Assembly: GCA_021432605.1 (NCBI GenBank)
Contig: MU271143.1
Coordinates: 3,419,277 to 3,483,276 of the forward strand
Length of the DNA: 64,000 nucleotides
Reading direction: 5' to 3'
From: Coniochaeta sp. PMI_546
Taxonomy: Eukaryota > Ascomycota > Sordariomycetes > Coniochaetales > Coniochaetaceae
Below the pieces are notes generated by a model, which was not told the DNA's origin, searched no databases, and saw only the letters and a list, made by a program, of their open reading frames with translations. The position numbers were made by a program, and so were the translations under genes. Position 1 is the stretch's first letter, and every line of letters starts with the position of its first letter. Positions 34,356-46,194 of the stretch are shown piece after piece.

Positions 34356-35216
34356 CTATGGCCAAACCTCAACCTTCTCCCACTCCCCAATAACCTCGCC
34401 CCCAGACTCCTTCGCCTGCCACGACCGCCCACGGTAGATATAAATCCACCTCCTGGGCTTCTTCGGGTCCAGATACTCCACCTGGTCGACCTCGGTCGGC
34501 ACGATAACCACCACCCTGAAGTTCTTCCTTGCAATCTCATCCTCCAAATCATCCACTGCCTGTCCGACACCCAGCCCGGCCTCAGGCGGGACAGCAATCG
34601 GTGTACCGGGGGGCGGACTCTTGAAGCTGCCCCTCATAGTCGGGCTGAGATTGCCAAAGTGCGCCGTGACTTCCCTCTCCCAGCTCCAGTCCTCTCCGTC
34701 CTCTTGACTCTGGGGATCCCTCCTCCTCATCCTAGCAAGTATAGCCTCCCTCGCCGTCCTCCCCTCCTCAAAATCGACATCCGGTCCCAGAACCCAGGCC
34801 GTGCCCCTAACCCTCCACTGCGTCCCGCTCTCCTCAACCCACCACACGGCCTCGACCGGGCCGCCGCCACCCGTCTGGCCGGGGCTGATCTCCCCCGCCG
34901 TGTCCACCAGCTCGCCCGCCTTCTGCATCCGCGCGTCGGTGGTGAAGGTAGGCAGGTCCGACTCCCAGACTGGCGGGTTCTTGGGCGCCGGGTTGTGGTC
35001 GTTGGCGGGGAGGGAGGCCCAGAGGCCGCGGTAGATGCAGGTCCTCGCGCGCGGGACGACGGGGATGGAAGAAGGCGCGATCTGCTCGGAGGCGGGGACC
35101 GGGTGCAGGGTGGAGAGGACGAAGGTCGGTGTCTTCATCGAGGACACGTGCTTGAGGAAGGGTGTGCGCCAGGGCGCTGCGGTTGACGGGGTCTGGGGGG
35201 CTTGGGAGGAAGTCAT
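34356..35216 (-). CDS. Pyridoxamine 5'-phosphate oxidase-like (Alr4036 family) flavoprotein
   Basis: A single exon. From the ATG at 35216 it encodes 286 residues; an in-frame ATG at 35282 would add 22. The family pattern is clear: PWRTPFLKHVSSM, then RARTCIYRGLWASLP, then ESDLPTFTTDARMQKAGEL and a C-terminal IYIYRGRSWQ-like strand. The fold is the split-barrel FMN-binding domain of PNPOx-like proteins. The substrate is unknown, and it is not the canonical vitamin B6 oxidase. The extra 22 residues (Pro/Arg/Leu-rich, no acidic residue) resemble a mitochondrial targeting peptide, so the longer start is a real alternative. Confidence 0.8.
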   Translation of the reverse strand: MTSSQAPQTPSTAAPWRTPFLKHVSSMKTPTFVLSTLHPVPASEQIAPSSIPVVPRARTCIYRGLWASLPANDHNPAPKNPPVWESDLPTFTTDARMQKAGELVDTAGEISPGQTGGGGPVEAVWWVEESGTQWRVRGTAWVLGPDVDFEEGRTAREAILARMRRRDPQSQEDGEDWSWEREVTAHFGNLSPTMRGSFKSPPPGTPIAVPPEAGLGVGQAVDDLEDEIARKNFRVVVIVPTEVDQVEYLDPKKPRRWIYIYRGRSWQAKESGGEVIGEWEKVEVWP

Positions 35217-36659
35217 GTTTGCTTTTCTGGTTTGGGTGAGGTGTGAGAGGAGACGGATTGGCAAGGTAGGTGGTCGGGGCATGCGACTGAGTTATTCGAT
35301 CTGCTCTAGTGAAGTCTACGCGTGTATAGTATGCAGTGTACTTGTATTCGGTGTCGCTGGTCAAAGTACCTCTAGGCTCGATGCTAAAAACAATTCCATT
35401 TATCGGCTCAGACAAGCGGTGACGCAATCACTTTCTGAACGACGATGACAGTAAGTGGGGGATTGTCAGACGATCGAGCATTTAACGCAGGGTCCAAATA
35501 CAGTTATACAAAGATCATTTAACTGTAGATATGCGATATCAGAACCCTCCATCAGTCTCAGCATGCCTCGGACGTACACTACACGTGTAGGAGTGTCACG
35601 AAGATAAGCTTAATTGACTTGTCCCTATTATCTCGTTCAACAACTTGAATGTCCGTCCAGCTCGAAAGCTTAGGTTAGGAGATCCCGGCTAACGTCGGGT
35701 GGAGTCTCAGAGTCGGAGCTGATGCCCCGCCAGTTGACTTGACCTTCAAGCCACCGACTCATTGACCGTGTGGCCTAAGGTATGCATGACAGAGACATAG
35801 TAACGCCGCAGGTAGCTTGATGACAGTGGGGTCATAGCTTCAACCCCGCAAAAGACAAATCAATAAGGTACGGAAACGGGCATTGGGATCGCTGACTGAG
35901 GTCCCCCTCTCTGTTGCCCCCGTGATCTCGAAACGACATGCTGCTGCGGATACGGAGGTGCGGGCATGTCTGTCGAGGGGCAATTGACCTGCACAAGGCG
36001 TGTCGAGAAGGCGAGAATGGTGAGAAGGTATTGCTGACGGGCTTTTCGATCGATATGGCTGTGGTGAGAAACAGAAGTGCGTTGAAGAAGTACCTACCCC
36101 GACTGTTCTTTGTTAGCATGGTAGATGTACACTAGAATCCGGCCTGGCATTCCGTCTCTTCACTCTCTGCAGCCTCTGTGTCCTTGCTGTCAGAATTTCG
36201 TAATAATACTTTCAGAATGCAATGCAGCATTCCTGCTGAGAATCTCCTCGCAAAGTCCCTTCTCAAGTTTCCCCCTCACTTTGAATCTCTTTACCTCCGT
36301 CCTCTTTCCATTCGAAGCGAAATCCTATTCCCCAATCCCACCATTTCCGTCCACTCGTTCCACCGAGTTCGTGCATTTGCTCTCCTCTTTTTAACTTAAA
36401 CTCTTATTTCCAGCCACCAAAGCCGGGGCCGGGTCCTGCCAAAACGTGCAACGACCACAAACACACCAGACAAAAAAAAGGCTTGTCACCGCAAACGAGG
36501 CTTTTATTTCCGAGAGGCTCAATCTTCCCACCTAACCGACCTGCCCGTGACGCCAAGACCAAGGGCAGGATCAGCCCGCGCCGGGTGTAGCCTACGGCTT
36601 GCAGCTGAAAGTCTCCGGGGCATCCAATTTGGCGTTTGCGCCCTCGTTTGCATGTCGTC
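35217..36659. other. Divergent intergenic region
   Basis: A 1.44 kb gap between divergent genes. It becomes pyrimidine-rich at about 36230-36400, before the transcription-factor start. Short frames only; no conserved domain. Confidence 0.5.
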
Positions 36660-39130
36660 ATGATGGAGCCGGCATCGTTTATGCAGTCCGTCTTGTCACC
36701 GAACCCAGCATCAACCATCTACGCCGCCAACGTCCCGAGTTATCAGGCTCAGGCACAGCAGCAGACGAATGGCAATTCCAATGCCCTGGCTGGCCTGAAA
36801 AGGCCGTACCAGGATACTGTCGCTGATGTGAATGGTCACGATCAGTCCTTCCAGCGCCCGCCGCAATTGATTCTGAACAGCGGCGGTGGGAGGACCGATG
36901 AGACGCCGAGCCGCGCCGAGTCGCATCCCCGCGACGGCGAAAGTAGCACAGCCTCGCCTGCCGGCGCCGGCGAGCTGTACCCCAAGAAGAAGCAGAAGCG
37001 CAACAAGCCGACATTGTCGTGCTTTGAATGCGTTGAGCGGAAAACGAAGGCATGTTTATTCTTCTTCGTGTAATCATCCCTGGGCGCATCAACAGCTGCA
37101 AGTGCGGCTAGGTCCGGGTAAGCGACCCCCCTTCTCTGTGGACATGGACACGCACCAAGTAGTTTGTATCCGAGATTCAAGCCGCGAGCCCAGGAACTAT
37201 CTTTCCAATGTGCAATCTCTGTCCGTGCATGCCAAGGATATCCTGTTGGATGACCACCCCTCGCATCGAAAGTGATACCTTGTGTGTCCGCCTTGCTGAC
37301 AATTCAAAGTGTGACCGAGGAAGACCACATTGTCTGGCTTGTAAGTGCCCCTTTTCAGACCCCCATATTGCAACTGTACATGTGACACTAACCTTCTCCA
37401 GGCATCAAACGTCAGACGGAGTGTAAATATGCGCATGTTGCCAACCTCCTCGAGTAAGTTGTCGCATAATCTCGAGACCGAGAAGCCCTACTTACTATCT
37501 CCAGGGAGACATCGCGCAATGCAGCGAACGGACGGAGGATGACGAAGCCTCCCAAGAAGAGGGGCGATGGCCCAGACTCGCCCATTCCTCCAAACTTCGC
37601 GGACCGGAGTCTCACCACCAGCCAAGGCGTGTCTCGGGGGGCGATAGCCCTATCCACCGGCCTGCTCTCCAATGTCCCCTACTCCAGGCCAGGGGCGTCA
37701 AACGTCTTCGGCATTGGGTCAGAGCACCCGTTCGCCAACTACTGGACCTGCGAGGGCGGATTGCCCGAGGTCATCTCTGTCCTGCCGGACAAATTGCAAG
37801 CGGACATTCTGCTCGGCCGCTATTTCGAGTGTGTCGACCCGGTCTACCCCATGCTCCATCGGCAGACCTTCTACGCCGACTATGAGCACTTCTGGTCGCT
37901 GCCGCCGGCAGAGAAGAATCGGATCGACGCCGCGTTTGTGGCCTTGCTGTTCGTCATGCTCGCCCTTGGCACGCAGTTCGTCACATCCACGTCACCAGTC
38001 GAAAGAAAGCAGACGGCCGAGTTCTACGCATCGGCGAGCAACCAGGCGCTCAGGATGAACTCGTACCTCAGCACCGCGTCGATACGTTCCATACAGGCCA
38101 TGGTGCTGATTACCTACTTCCTTATAAACGACAACCACGCCTCGGACGGGTGGGCGTTCGGCGGTATCCTCATGAGACAAGCCTACGCCATGGGCCTGCA
38201 CCGCGACCCAAACATCGTCACGCCCAACGCGACAACCTTTGAAAAAGACCAACGCCGCAAAGTCTGGCAGGCCGTCCTCCTGCAAGACACGTTCCTGACC
38301 GTCCTCTTATCTCTCCCCCCGTCCGCCACCCACACAGACGTCAGCGTCGACGACCTGATCGACGACTCGTCCTCCATCGCCAACAGCAACCCCACCGACA
38401 CAGCCTACATCCGCGGCTCCTGGACGCTGGCCAACCTCGTGCAGGAGACAATCTGCTCGCCCCGGTCCCTCGACCTGCCAATCTGCACCACGCAGCGGCA
38501 CAAGTCAAAGCTCATCGCCGACTTCCGGGCAGTCTACCGGTCCTTCCCGGACATCTTCCGCAGCTGGGACGCCGAGTCGCTCTCGGCGATGGCGCAGACC
38601 AACAAGCGGGTGGTGCGGCAGACGCTCTTCCTGACGAGCAACTACTTCCACAACCTGATGCTGGTGCACGCGTCGGAGAGCACGGACGTGCCGCTCAACG
38701 TGCGCGGGACGCTGGAGGCGGCGCACGACGCCATCACGGCCTTCTTCGTGCTCTACGGCCTGTTCGAGGTCGAGGCCAGGGTGTGGTGGGTGTTCAACCA
38801 CCGCGCCTTCCTGGAGGCGCTGTGCATCGGCACCGTGCTGAGGGAGGCGATGAAGGAGCCCGGGGGGATGGAGGCGGTGGGCAAGGATCCCCTTTTTGTG
38901 AGGGCGAGGGCCGATATTAGTAAGTTTTTCTTTCTATCTTCTTCTTCTGACTTGACCACCCTGGGATGGAGAGTGCGAGATGTGGTGGCGCGAGGTCTTG
39001 GTGATTTTGCTAACGGGTGTTGTGTGTCGCAGCGCGGATGATACAGATTATGCAGATTATGGGCGAGGGGGAGCAGGGGTCTGAGACGGCGAGGACGAGG
39101 GTTGATGTCTTGAGGGAGTTCTTGATATGA
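36660..39130 (+). CDS. Zn2Cys6 transcription factor with fungal-specific regulatory domain
   Basis: Exons 36660-37049, 37310-37340, 37402-37453, 37505-38919 and 39033-39130 encode 661 residues. Residues 1-110 are Gln/Ser/Pro-rich with the basic stretch KKKQKRNKPTLS. The zinc cluster is spread over three exons: CFEC-VERKTK, CDRGRPHC-LA and C-IKRQTEC, giving CX2CX6CX6CX2CX6C. The fungal_trans domain begins at RYFECVDPVYPMLHRQTF (about 245) and includes a typical IQAMVLITYFLINDN block. Intron 1 (37050-37309) starts with GCATGT and ends AAG. The conserved RK-K|CDR junction, in phase 0, requires it, so this is a GC-AG intron of 260 nt. Targets are unknown; the family usually controls metabolism. 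The final exon adds TRMIQIMQIM and ends in an Arg/Val/Leu helix. Confidence 0.9.
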
Positions 39131-39696
39131 ACTGTACATCATGCAAGGAGCTAGTTGAGTAAAGTGACATCCATGCCGAGGGGTGCTCGCGCCGGCGATT
39201 ACTCTTGACCAGAAGCTGGTGGACATGCTAGTGTGGAGAGAGGGATGCAGTGAAACACCAAGGCTCGCGGGTGGTACAGCAAGCGTACTGGTCATTGCAG
39301 ATATGGCTTGTTTGGCCTCATGGCGCGTATAGTACCGGCGTTTATACTTATACCCTAATTCTGAATAGGAGTGGATTTTTAACAGGTCTGATATCAGAAT
39401 GGTAAGACGGTAGTGTTCGCTCACACACATGCACATACACACACACTCACACAGTATTCTGGCCATCTCGACATGTAGCACACTGCGATGTATTATGCCC
39501 TTCCACATCATAACATCTGTCTCGACTATGAACTATGCTCCGAGGGCAATGACGGCCCTCTTTTGTCTCCAACACCGGAGCAAGCAAAAACTCCATGCTC
39601 CTAAACGCCAGCCAAATCTCGGGTTTCCCGATGACCAACGCCGCTGAACAAAACAAATGCGCACCACCAGTCCACCCTTTCCGCCCACCCCCGCCT
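39131..39696. other. Convergent intergenic region
   Basis: A 566-base gap between the 3' ends of the transcription factor and RPB5. It contains a CA-rich run at about 39422-39453. No gene was seen. Confidence 0.5.
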
Positions 39697-40560
39697 TCAT
39701 ACACACAGCCGATAACTAGCATACCGACCAGCCGTCTCACTGTCACGAATGATCTTGACGACCTGCCCCCTCCTCAGCCCAAGGTAGCGCGCAATGGGAT
39801 CCTTCTGCAGGATCCGGGGCAGCTGGGTCTCCTTGAGGTGGTAGCGCTTGAGCAGGGCGATCTTCTCCTCCTTGCTGAGGGGGTTGTGCTTGGGGACCAG
39901 CTCGTGCTTGGTGATGTTGACCAGCAGGTCGTCCTCGAGGAAGGCCTCGAGGGTGGTGTAGACCCCCGAACCGGCGGCCATGGTGCGGCGGGCGGCGGGG
40001 GAGAGGGCGGCGCGGGTGACGAAGACGCCGACCTTGTAGTTGTTGGCGCTGCAGAAGTGGGCGAACTTCTTCATCGTGCCGGTGCCGACGGAGCCGGTCT
40101 CGGTGCAGAATTCTACCCAGATGCTGCCGCATTCGGGGGCCGGGTCGGGGTTGGAGGGGGTGGGTGGCGGGGTGTATTTCTTGATCATGGACTCGGAGGG
40201 ACGGGCGGAGAATTGCATTTTTGCGCGGCTTGAGAGAAGGTAGGAGGGTTAGCTTTTTGAGAGAGAGGAAATAGAGGTTGAGGGGAGGGGGAAGAGGGCG
40301 TACTTGGGGCTGCCGTCGGCGTTGGTGTAATCTAGCCTGAACTTGTCAAGAGAGATGTGAATTTCATCTTCAGCTAGTTCGTAGCCCTGCTTCATGTTAG
40401 AACTGTGTGCTCGCGACTACGAGAGGCCTGGAGCATCTTGGGACAATAGAGATGCGAGGGTGAGAGGTGTGCAACGTACTCGGTCGACGACCATCTCGTG
40501 GACAGTCTTCCATGCGCGCCACAGTCTGACGACTTCTTTGGAGAACACGTCGCCATCCAT
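39697..40560 (-). CDS. rpb5: RNA polymerases I, II and III shared subunit RPB5
   Basis: Exons 40480-40560, 40304-40386 and 39697-40228 encode 231 residues (yeast 215). The N-terminal jaw domain starts MDGDVFSKEVVRLWRAW. The C-terminal domain is very conserved: NITKHELVPKHNPLS, then LLKRYHLKETQLPRI, DPIARYLGLRRGQVVKIIR and the end SETAGRYASYRLCV. RPB5 is the ABC27 subunit in the lower jaw of all three nuclear RNA polymerases. Introns are GT-AG; the second (40229-40303) joins SPN to RAKMQFSARP. Extra residues relative to yeast lie in a Pro-rich loop, PPPTPSNPDPAPE. Confidence 0.96.
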
Positions 40561-42114
40561 CTTTTGAATTCTGTGTGCAAGGTGTTGTTACGGAAGGGAG
40601 GGTAAATGGTGGTGCTTGTCGGAGGGATTGTTGAGCGTGGCAGAAACCTCAACGACGTGAAATCGTAAATGAGGTCTGAAAGGCTGAGGGCGGCCAAGAA
40701 CAAAAAAAGTTGCAGGGGTGGGCTGTGATGAGTGTGCCGGCAGAACACCGGCTGGACTCCTGGAGCCTCATCAAGGGCCCCCACAATTGACATACATAAG
40801 GTAGGTACCTTAGGTACCCGGTAGTATACCATGGTAAAGGCAAGGTACCTTGCTATAAGTACCTGTCTAGCCTTTCCCTTCCGCCTTCCTTCCACTATCA
40901 ACTGTAATGTAGTTACTCCTGTCACCATGGCATCTGGCTTGTCTGAAGTTTAGATTGAACCTGTCTTATTGATGCCCGGCGGAGTAAATCTACCCCTCAA
41001 CACTGTCAGATGCAACCGCTTCGGATGGGTTATGGGCAGCTTCCACGTGCCTACCTTGTCCCAGCAGGATCGATGAGTCTGATGTATCTGCAGGTCGACT
41101 TGAAGACCCGGTATACATGCGGCGACCACTGGAACTTGGTGTCACAACTTGTGCAGGTGACAGGTTGCTAGAACATAGAAGCTGGCTTTGCTTCTTGTGT
41201 GTAATCCTATGAATAGACGAACTGCTTTTCTACACGCGAGCTGTCCTCACTCAACTTGCTCTTTCCGTCTCACATCTCATTATATGAGCTATTTAGCCAT
41301 TCGTGGTATCCAACAATCCTATTGCCCTCTATCAATCGTGTTGGAGCAAACACAAGTCTCGCACAACGCTGTCATTGTGTCTGCGTTGGCACCGCTCGAC
41401 CCCTTGCAAAGGCTACATCGTTGCCATGGGATAGGTTCTTTCCATGTTTAATCCACGTGGTTCACCAGACTACCACTGGGTCAAGGGAAACTTTGAGAGT
41501 CTAGAGATGGAGAAGACGAAAGGTCCCGTCTGTTTCGGGCATCGTTGGGGCTATGTCAAGCTTTCTCATCATACCACTGATCAGTGATTATATTGAGGAT
41601 GTCCGATGGCCTGAGATGGACACGATGTCTAGTAGCAACCTGGAATCTCGATAATTTAGGTCACTTTTTTCTCGGTGAGAAAGAAGACAACAAGACGAAA
41701 AAGACGTCTTTGTAGACTTGGAGGATAAGGTATGGTACCTATACCTTAGCAGACGAATCATGTACCTCTGCGCACGGACCAAAGATCGTTCTCTTGGTTC
41801 GGAGCCGGAGCCCCCAAGAACGCACAGACGCAAGGACGGTGGTTCGGGCCAGGCAATTCGGGGGAGACACGATTTCAACTTTGGAAATTTGTCGGTGGAG
41901 AAAATATACAGTTTCCCATTTCAAGGGTCTTGAACTCTGTCATATATTGGGTCCCCCCTTCTTCTCCTTCGTCCATCACTTCGAATTACAAAAGCCCATA
42001 TAGTCCTAGGTTGGCTTTAGCACCCACGACTGTCTGAGTCTCGTGCCCCTTCGCCTAACCGGCTTCTTGCCTCCTGGAATCCAACTGCGCCTGTCTCCGG
42101 TGACTTTCTCTATC
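40561..42114. promoter_or_regulatory. Divergent RPB5-BFR1 promoter region with GGTACC palindromes
   Basis: A 1.55 kb spacer. Clustered GGTACC elements occur at 40799-40864 (several copies of AAGGTACCTT-like sites) and a near-palindrome TAAGGTAT-GGTACC-TATACCTTA at 41726-41748. The last 100 bases before BFR1 are pyrimidine-rich. Frames here are short and unsupported. Confidence 0.45.
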
Positions 42115-43841
42115 ATGGCTGACTCTGAACCTACCACCACCGCCGCTCCGGCTGCGGCTGCGAGGCCTACTCGCCCTGACGAAGCCCTCTTCAATGAGAA
42201 TCTCAAGAAGGCTCAGAAGGAGTACGATGATGCCATGACTCGCTACGTAAGCATCTGTCTACTCAATTGGTCGCTCTCGCTGCCCTTGGCTGCAATGGAT
42301 AGATGCATGAGATGCAATGTCCCTATCTGCATGCTCCTTGCTTCCTCTGCTCCCCTAAAGTACCGTGCTACGTATTGGTGCACCAACTTACGCCAAACTA
42401 TCACAGAACGCCATCAAGGCCAAGATCGAGCTCGCCCAGCCAAACAAGAACAAGGACTCGCAGAACCCGACCCAGAAGCGCCGCGCCGAGCTCATCGCCC
42501 AGGCCAACGAGATCCGCCAGAAGCAGGCCGGCGGTAAGAATGCCCGCACCTCCAAGCTGGACCAGATCAAGCGCCTCGACGACCAGCTGCGCAGCCGCAT
42601 CGCCGAGCAGAAGGCCGCCCGGTCCAAGATCGCCTTCAAGTCCACCGAGGACGTCGACCGCGAGATCGCCCGCCTCGAGGCCCAGGTCAACGGCGGCATG
42701 ATGAAGCTGGTGGACGAGAAGAAGGCCCTGGCCGAGATCTCGTCCCTGCGCAAGACCCGCAAGAACTTCTCGCAGTTCGACGACGCCCAGAAGCAGATCG
42801 ACGACCTGCGCGCCAAGATCAAGGAGATCAAGGACAGCATGGACGACCCCGAGGCCAAGGCGCTGAGCGAGCAGTACACCAAGATCCAGGCCGAGCTGGA
42901 CGCCATCAAGGCCGAGCAGGACGAGGCCTACAAGAGCCTGTCCAGCCTGCGCGACGAGCGCACCAAGCTGCAGGCCGAGCAGAGCGAGAAGTTCCAGGCC
43001 CTGCGCAAGCTCAAGGACGACTACCACACCGCCCGCAAGGCCTTCGCCGAGTACGAGAAGGAGCGCCGGAACAAGGAGCGCGAGCGGCACCAGGCCGAGC
43101 GCGACCGCATCGCCAAGGAGCGCCGCATGGAGCGCGCCCAGAAGATGCTGGCCGAGGCCAGCGACCCGGCCTACCTCGAGGAGATCCGCCGGGCCAACTC
43201 GCTGCTGCACTTCTTCGACCCCACCCACGTGGCCGAGAAGTCGGCCCCGCTGCTGGCCAACAAGGGCCTGGGCGCCGAGGCCCAGCGCAAGGTGGACGAG
43301 TCCGGCATCAAGGGCACCAAGCTCGTCAGCAAGAAGGACCGCGAGGAGGACCTCTTCGCGCCCGCCAAGAAGGGCAAGAAGGGCAAGAAGGCGGCCGCGG
43401 AGCCGGCGTCCAAGACTTTTAACGTACCGCCGTCGGTCATCGAGGACTGCGCCTTCATCGGCGTCGACCCGCCCATGAGCCCTGCTGACGTGCCGGCTGT
43501 TGTTGAGAAGGTCAAGGCCAAGCTCGAGAACTGGAAGAAGGAGCAGCCCGAGCAGACCAAGCGGGTAAGTTTGTTCTCTCTTTTATATAATGAACTCTGT
43601 CTACCGGCAACCTCCCCATGGCATCGTGAACTAACAACTTTTCTCCCCACAGAACATCGAGAAGGCAAAGAAGGAGATCGAGCGCCTCGAGGCCGAGGAG
43701 TCCGGCGCCGCCTCCGGCACCGCCACCCCCAACGGCGTGAACGGCAAGAAGACCGAGGACAAGGCCGTGGCCGAGGTCACCGAGGGCGTCAAGGATGTCT
43801 CGGTCGAGGACAAGAAGCAGGAGGAGGAGGTCAAGGCGTAG
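42115..43841 (+). CDS. bfr1: Nuclear segregation protein BFR1
   Basis: Exons 42115-42246, 42407-43564 and 43653-43841 encode 492 residues (yeast Bfr1 470). The protein is almost entirely charged coiled-coil, with the BFR1 signatures RPTRPDEALFNENLKKA, FSQFDDAQKQIDDLRAKIKEIK and EEIRRANSLLHFFDPT. Bfr1 associates with polysomal mRNP complexes at the ER and affects nuclear segregation and secretion. A Lys-rich stretch (GKKGKKAAAEP) precedes the conserved VPPSVIEDCAFIGVDPPMSPADV block. The tail is Glu/Lys-rich and low complexity. Both introns are phase 0 GT-AG. GC-ending codon use is extreme, which suggests high expression. Confidence 0.95.
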
Positions 43842-45384
43842 GAGCCTCTGCCTCAAGAGTCTTGCTGGCCTCATCTCTAGCGACGTCTTTGTGCTTTTGC
43901 TGTGAATGGGACTATCTGGGACCACATGGGGTTCATTTCCTCATCATTGAACGGGGCTTGACTGGACTGGGCTGGATTGGGCTGGACGGTGGACCTCAAC
44001 TCGTCTCATGGTGATTCGAAAAAAGGAGGAGTGAGGACGTCTTATCGTCGGCGGGCATTTTAGTTGTTATTATATTTACAAAAACTTGCATAGCGAGGAC
44101 TGTTGAGTCTTCGGGAGGGCTTATATAATTCCAATGGGATTTCGGAAGTACATATTACTGGTGTGCTTTTTTGTTTCATATGTACTGTCTCGCCTGTCTT
44201 CGTTTCGGCTGATGTTATGCGTGGTTTGCATGCAGCCTTTACTTTCTGAGAAACATGGTCGATTGAGACTTGACATCATCTCACCTTACTGTCACCAGAT
44301 CGCCTCGTCTGCGGACTGCCGGGTAGAGCCAAAACTGAGCATGATGTTTGGGCAGACATACGGCCCCGTTGGGCCATTGTGCAGATAGCTGCCAGGACAC
44401 CGTCTCGGAGATATCAACTGAAGACCACTGGCAGCACACCACCAAGTCACGTAAATCTTGCTTTATCTGATAAGTGACAGTGAGCACCGGTCGAAAGTCA
44501 TCGACAGGTCTGCATTCTCCCTTCAAAAAAGTCTCTGTGGTATTCCTCTCTGCTTTGGTGGAGTTGGGATAGCTGACTCCCCGGACTTGCCTTCTGCGTG
44601 CTATGAGCTGGTAACGGCAAGACGAGTCACGAAACGAAAACGATACTCCGTGTCTAGGGCTGCTCTCTTATATCCAGCAGCACGATCAAGTGAGCGGGCA
44701 AGAAGAGTGGCCTGGCCCGCTCGCATGTTTGTCATCATCCTCTTTTCACATTAACACATCTACCGTGTTTGTCCTATTCCCCCAGATGCTTAATTAGCTT
44801 TTTGCAGTCTCCCGTGCATGTCTCCAGTCATAACATTGTCCACCCCGATTTGTCGCTGATGGTCATGCTGGATAGTAGTCCATTCTCAAGTCGTCGTTTC
44901 CATGCGTACTAATACTTCCCCAAAGCCGCACAGACGCCGGGCCCCCAAGTAGAGCATGATAAAGCCAAGAGAGAAGAAACACGTCCCAAATCCGCCGTGA
45001 ACACCAAGATACCCGACTCCTGCCCCGCTTGTCCCGTGCCGTCGTCCCGGTCCATGGCAGGAGGAATTATGTACTTGCAGCCCAAGAAGAGAAATATCGA
45101 GAAAGAAACAAGAAAAATGGGCATTAGCAAGTAAAAAAAATAATCTCTCTAGAATGTGTAAAAACATGCTACAACCTGCGCTATGCAATAGAAAATGTCG
45201 TCGTCAAGCTCCAAAATGCCCCGGCATGTTCGTGCATTACTCGTCATGGTCTCGTAGCGGTCTCATAGCGGTCGTCCATTAGAAATCTTGAGGTCGACAA
45301 AGGGAAGTCCATCCAGAAAGAACGTATCTAGGTCACGTAAGTCGAGAGGGGGGGTGAGAGGTTCTCGGCGGGTCAAAGATGGTG
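43842..45384. other. Convergent intergenic region
   Basis: A 1.54 kb gap between the 3' end of BFR1 and the stop of the unknown 247-residue gene. It holds long UTR-like T-rich sequence near 44040-44100. Frames are short and unconvincing. Confidence 0.5.
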
Positions 45385-46194
45385 CTACGGTCCGTAAGGC
45401 GGAGCATAATACGTCGTCGGCGCAGGCGGGGGAGGCGCGTACCGCCTCCCCCCTCTGGGACCCGGCGTTCTCCTTGCCTCGAGCGGCGGCGGTGTCCTCC
45501 TTGGGAGGGGCTCCCTGTCGTGGATGCTCGGTCCACTCGCGATCGTCGCCGGGCCGCCGCTTCTCCGACCCGCCTTTCGTGAGCCGCTCAACGCGCTCAG
45601 GGGCGGATCCTTGACGGCCGGTTCGTTGTCGTCCGGAAGCGTCAGCTCGACTAGGCTGTAGAAGTACTCGAGGACTTCCGGGTACCGCTGCACCGAGGCC
45701 TGCCAGTCCTCGTCGATGCCGCGCTTGAGCTGGGCCTGTGCGGCGACGATCTCGTTCGGATGGGGTGGCGCGTGGTAGTAGTGGAACGCGTGGCGGTTGA
45801 TGCGGTCCAGGTGTGCGGCGTGGGCTGCCTTGCGCCTCTCGGTCAGGAGGCGGAAGTACTCCAGGATGTAATCCTGGGCGTGTGCTCGTACCCAGCTCCT
45901 GTCTGGGCGTTAGCGAAGAGATGTTTGGGACGACACATGAGATGAAGGCCTGCGTATCACTCACCTGATGTCGTTGTAAATAGACTGCATCATCCTCGCC
46001 TCGGCCTGACGGACGGCAGTCTCCAAGCCCTTTGCCTCACAATCGCATGCCATAGTCGCCGGAGCCCGGCATATAGCACAGTCCGGGTCCATCCTGATGA
46101 CGGACTTCCTGGGCTTCGGATACTGATAGTCTGTGGCGAACATGGTTTCAGCGGGCCGCCGGGTGATGGTGATGGAGACGTTTGAAGATGTCAT
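45385..46194 (-). CDS. Conserved fungal protein of unknown function with CxxC and CxC motifs (247 aa)
   Basis: Exons 45965-46194 and 45385-45898 encode 247 residues joined in frame at DIR|SWVRAHAQ. Residues ~36-52 hold CAIC...MACDC, a possible small zinc site. Next comes a helical stretch: ETAVRQAEARMMQSIYNDIR, then WVRAHAQDYILEYFRLLTERR. Then HYYHAPPHPNEIVAAQAQLK and WQASVQRYPEVLEYFYSLVEL. The last ~75 residues are Pro/Arg-rich and disordered, ending YYAPPYGP. It looks like a conserved fungal protein, but I cannot assign a function. It is divergent from MTG2 with 1.86 kb between. Confidence 0.7.

Noticed and set aside
34659-35186. 175-codon plus-strand frame opposite the PPOX-like gene
   Set aside because: Antisense shadow rich in Arg, Pro and Leu with no recognisable features.
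42401-43228. 275-codon minus-strand frame opposite BFR1
   Set aside because: Leu/Val/Gly-rich antisense frame produced by biased BFR1 codons.
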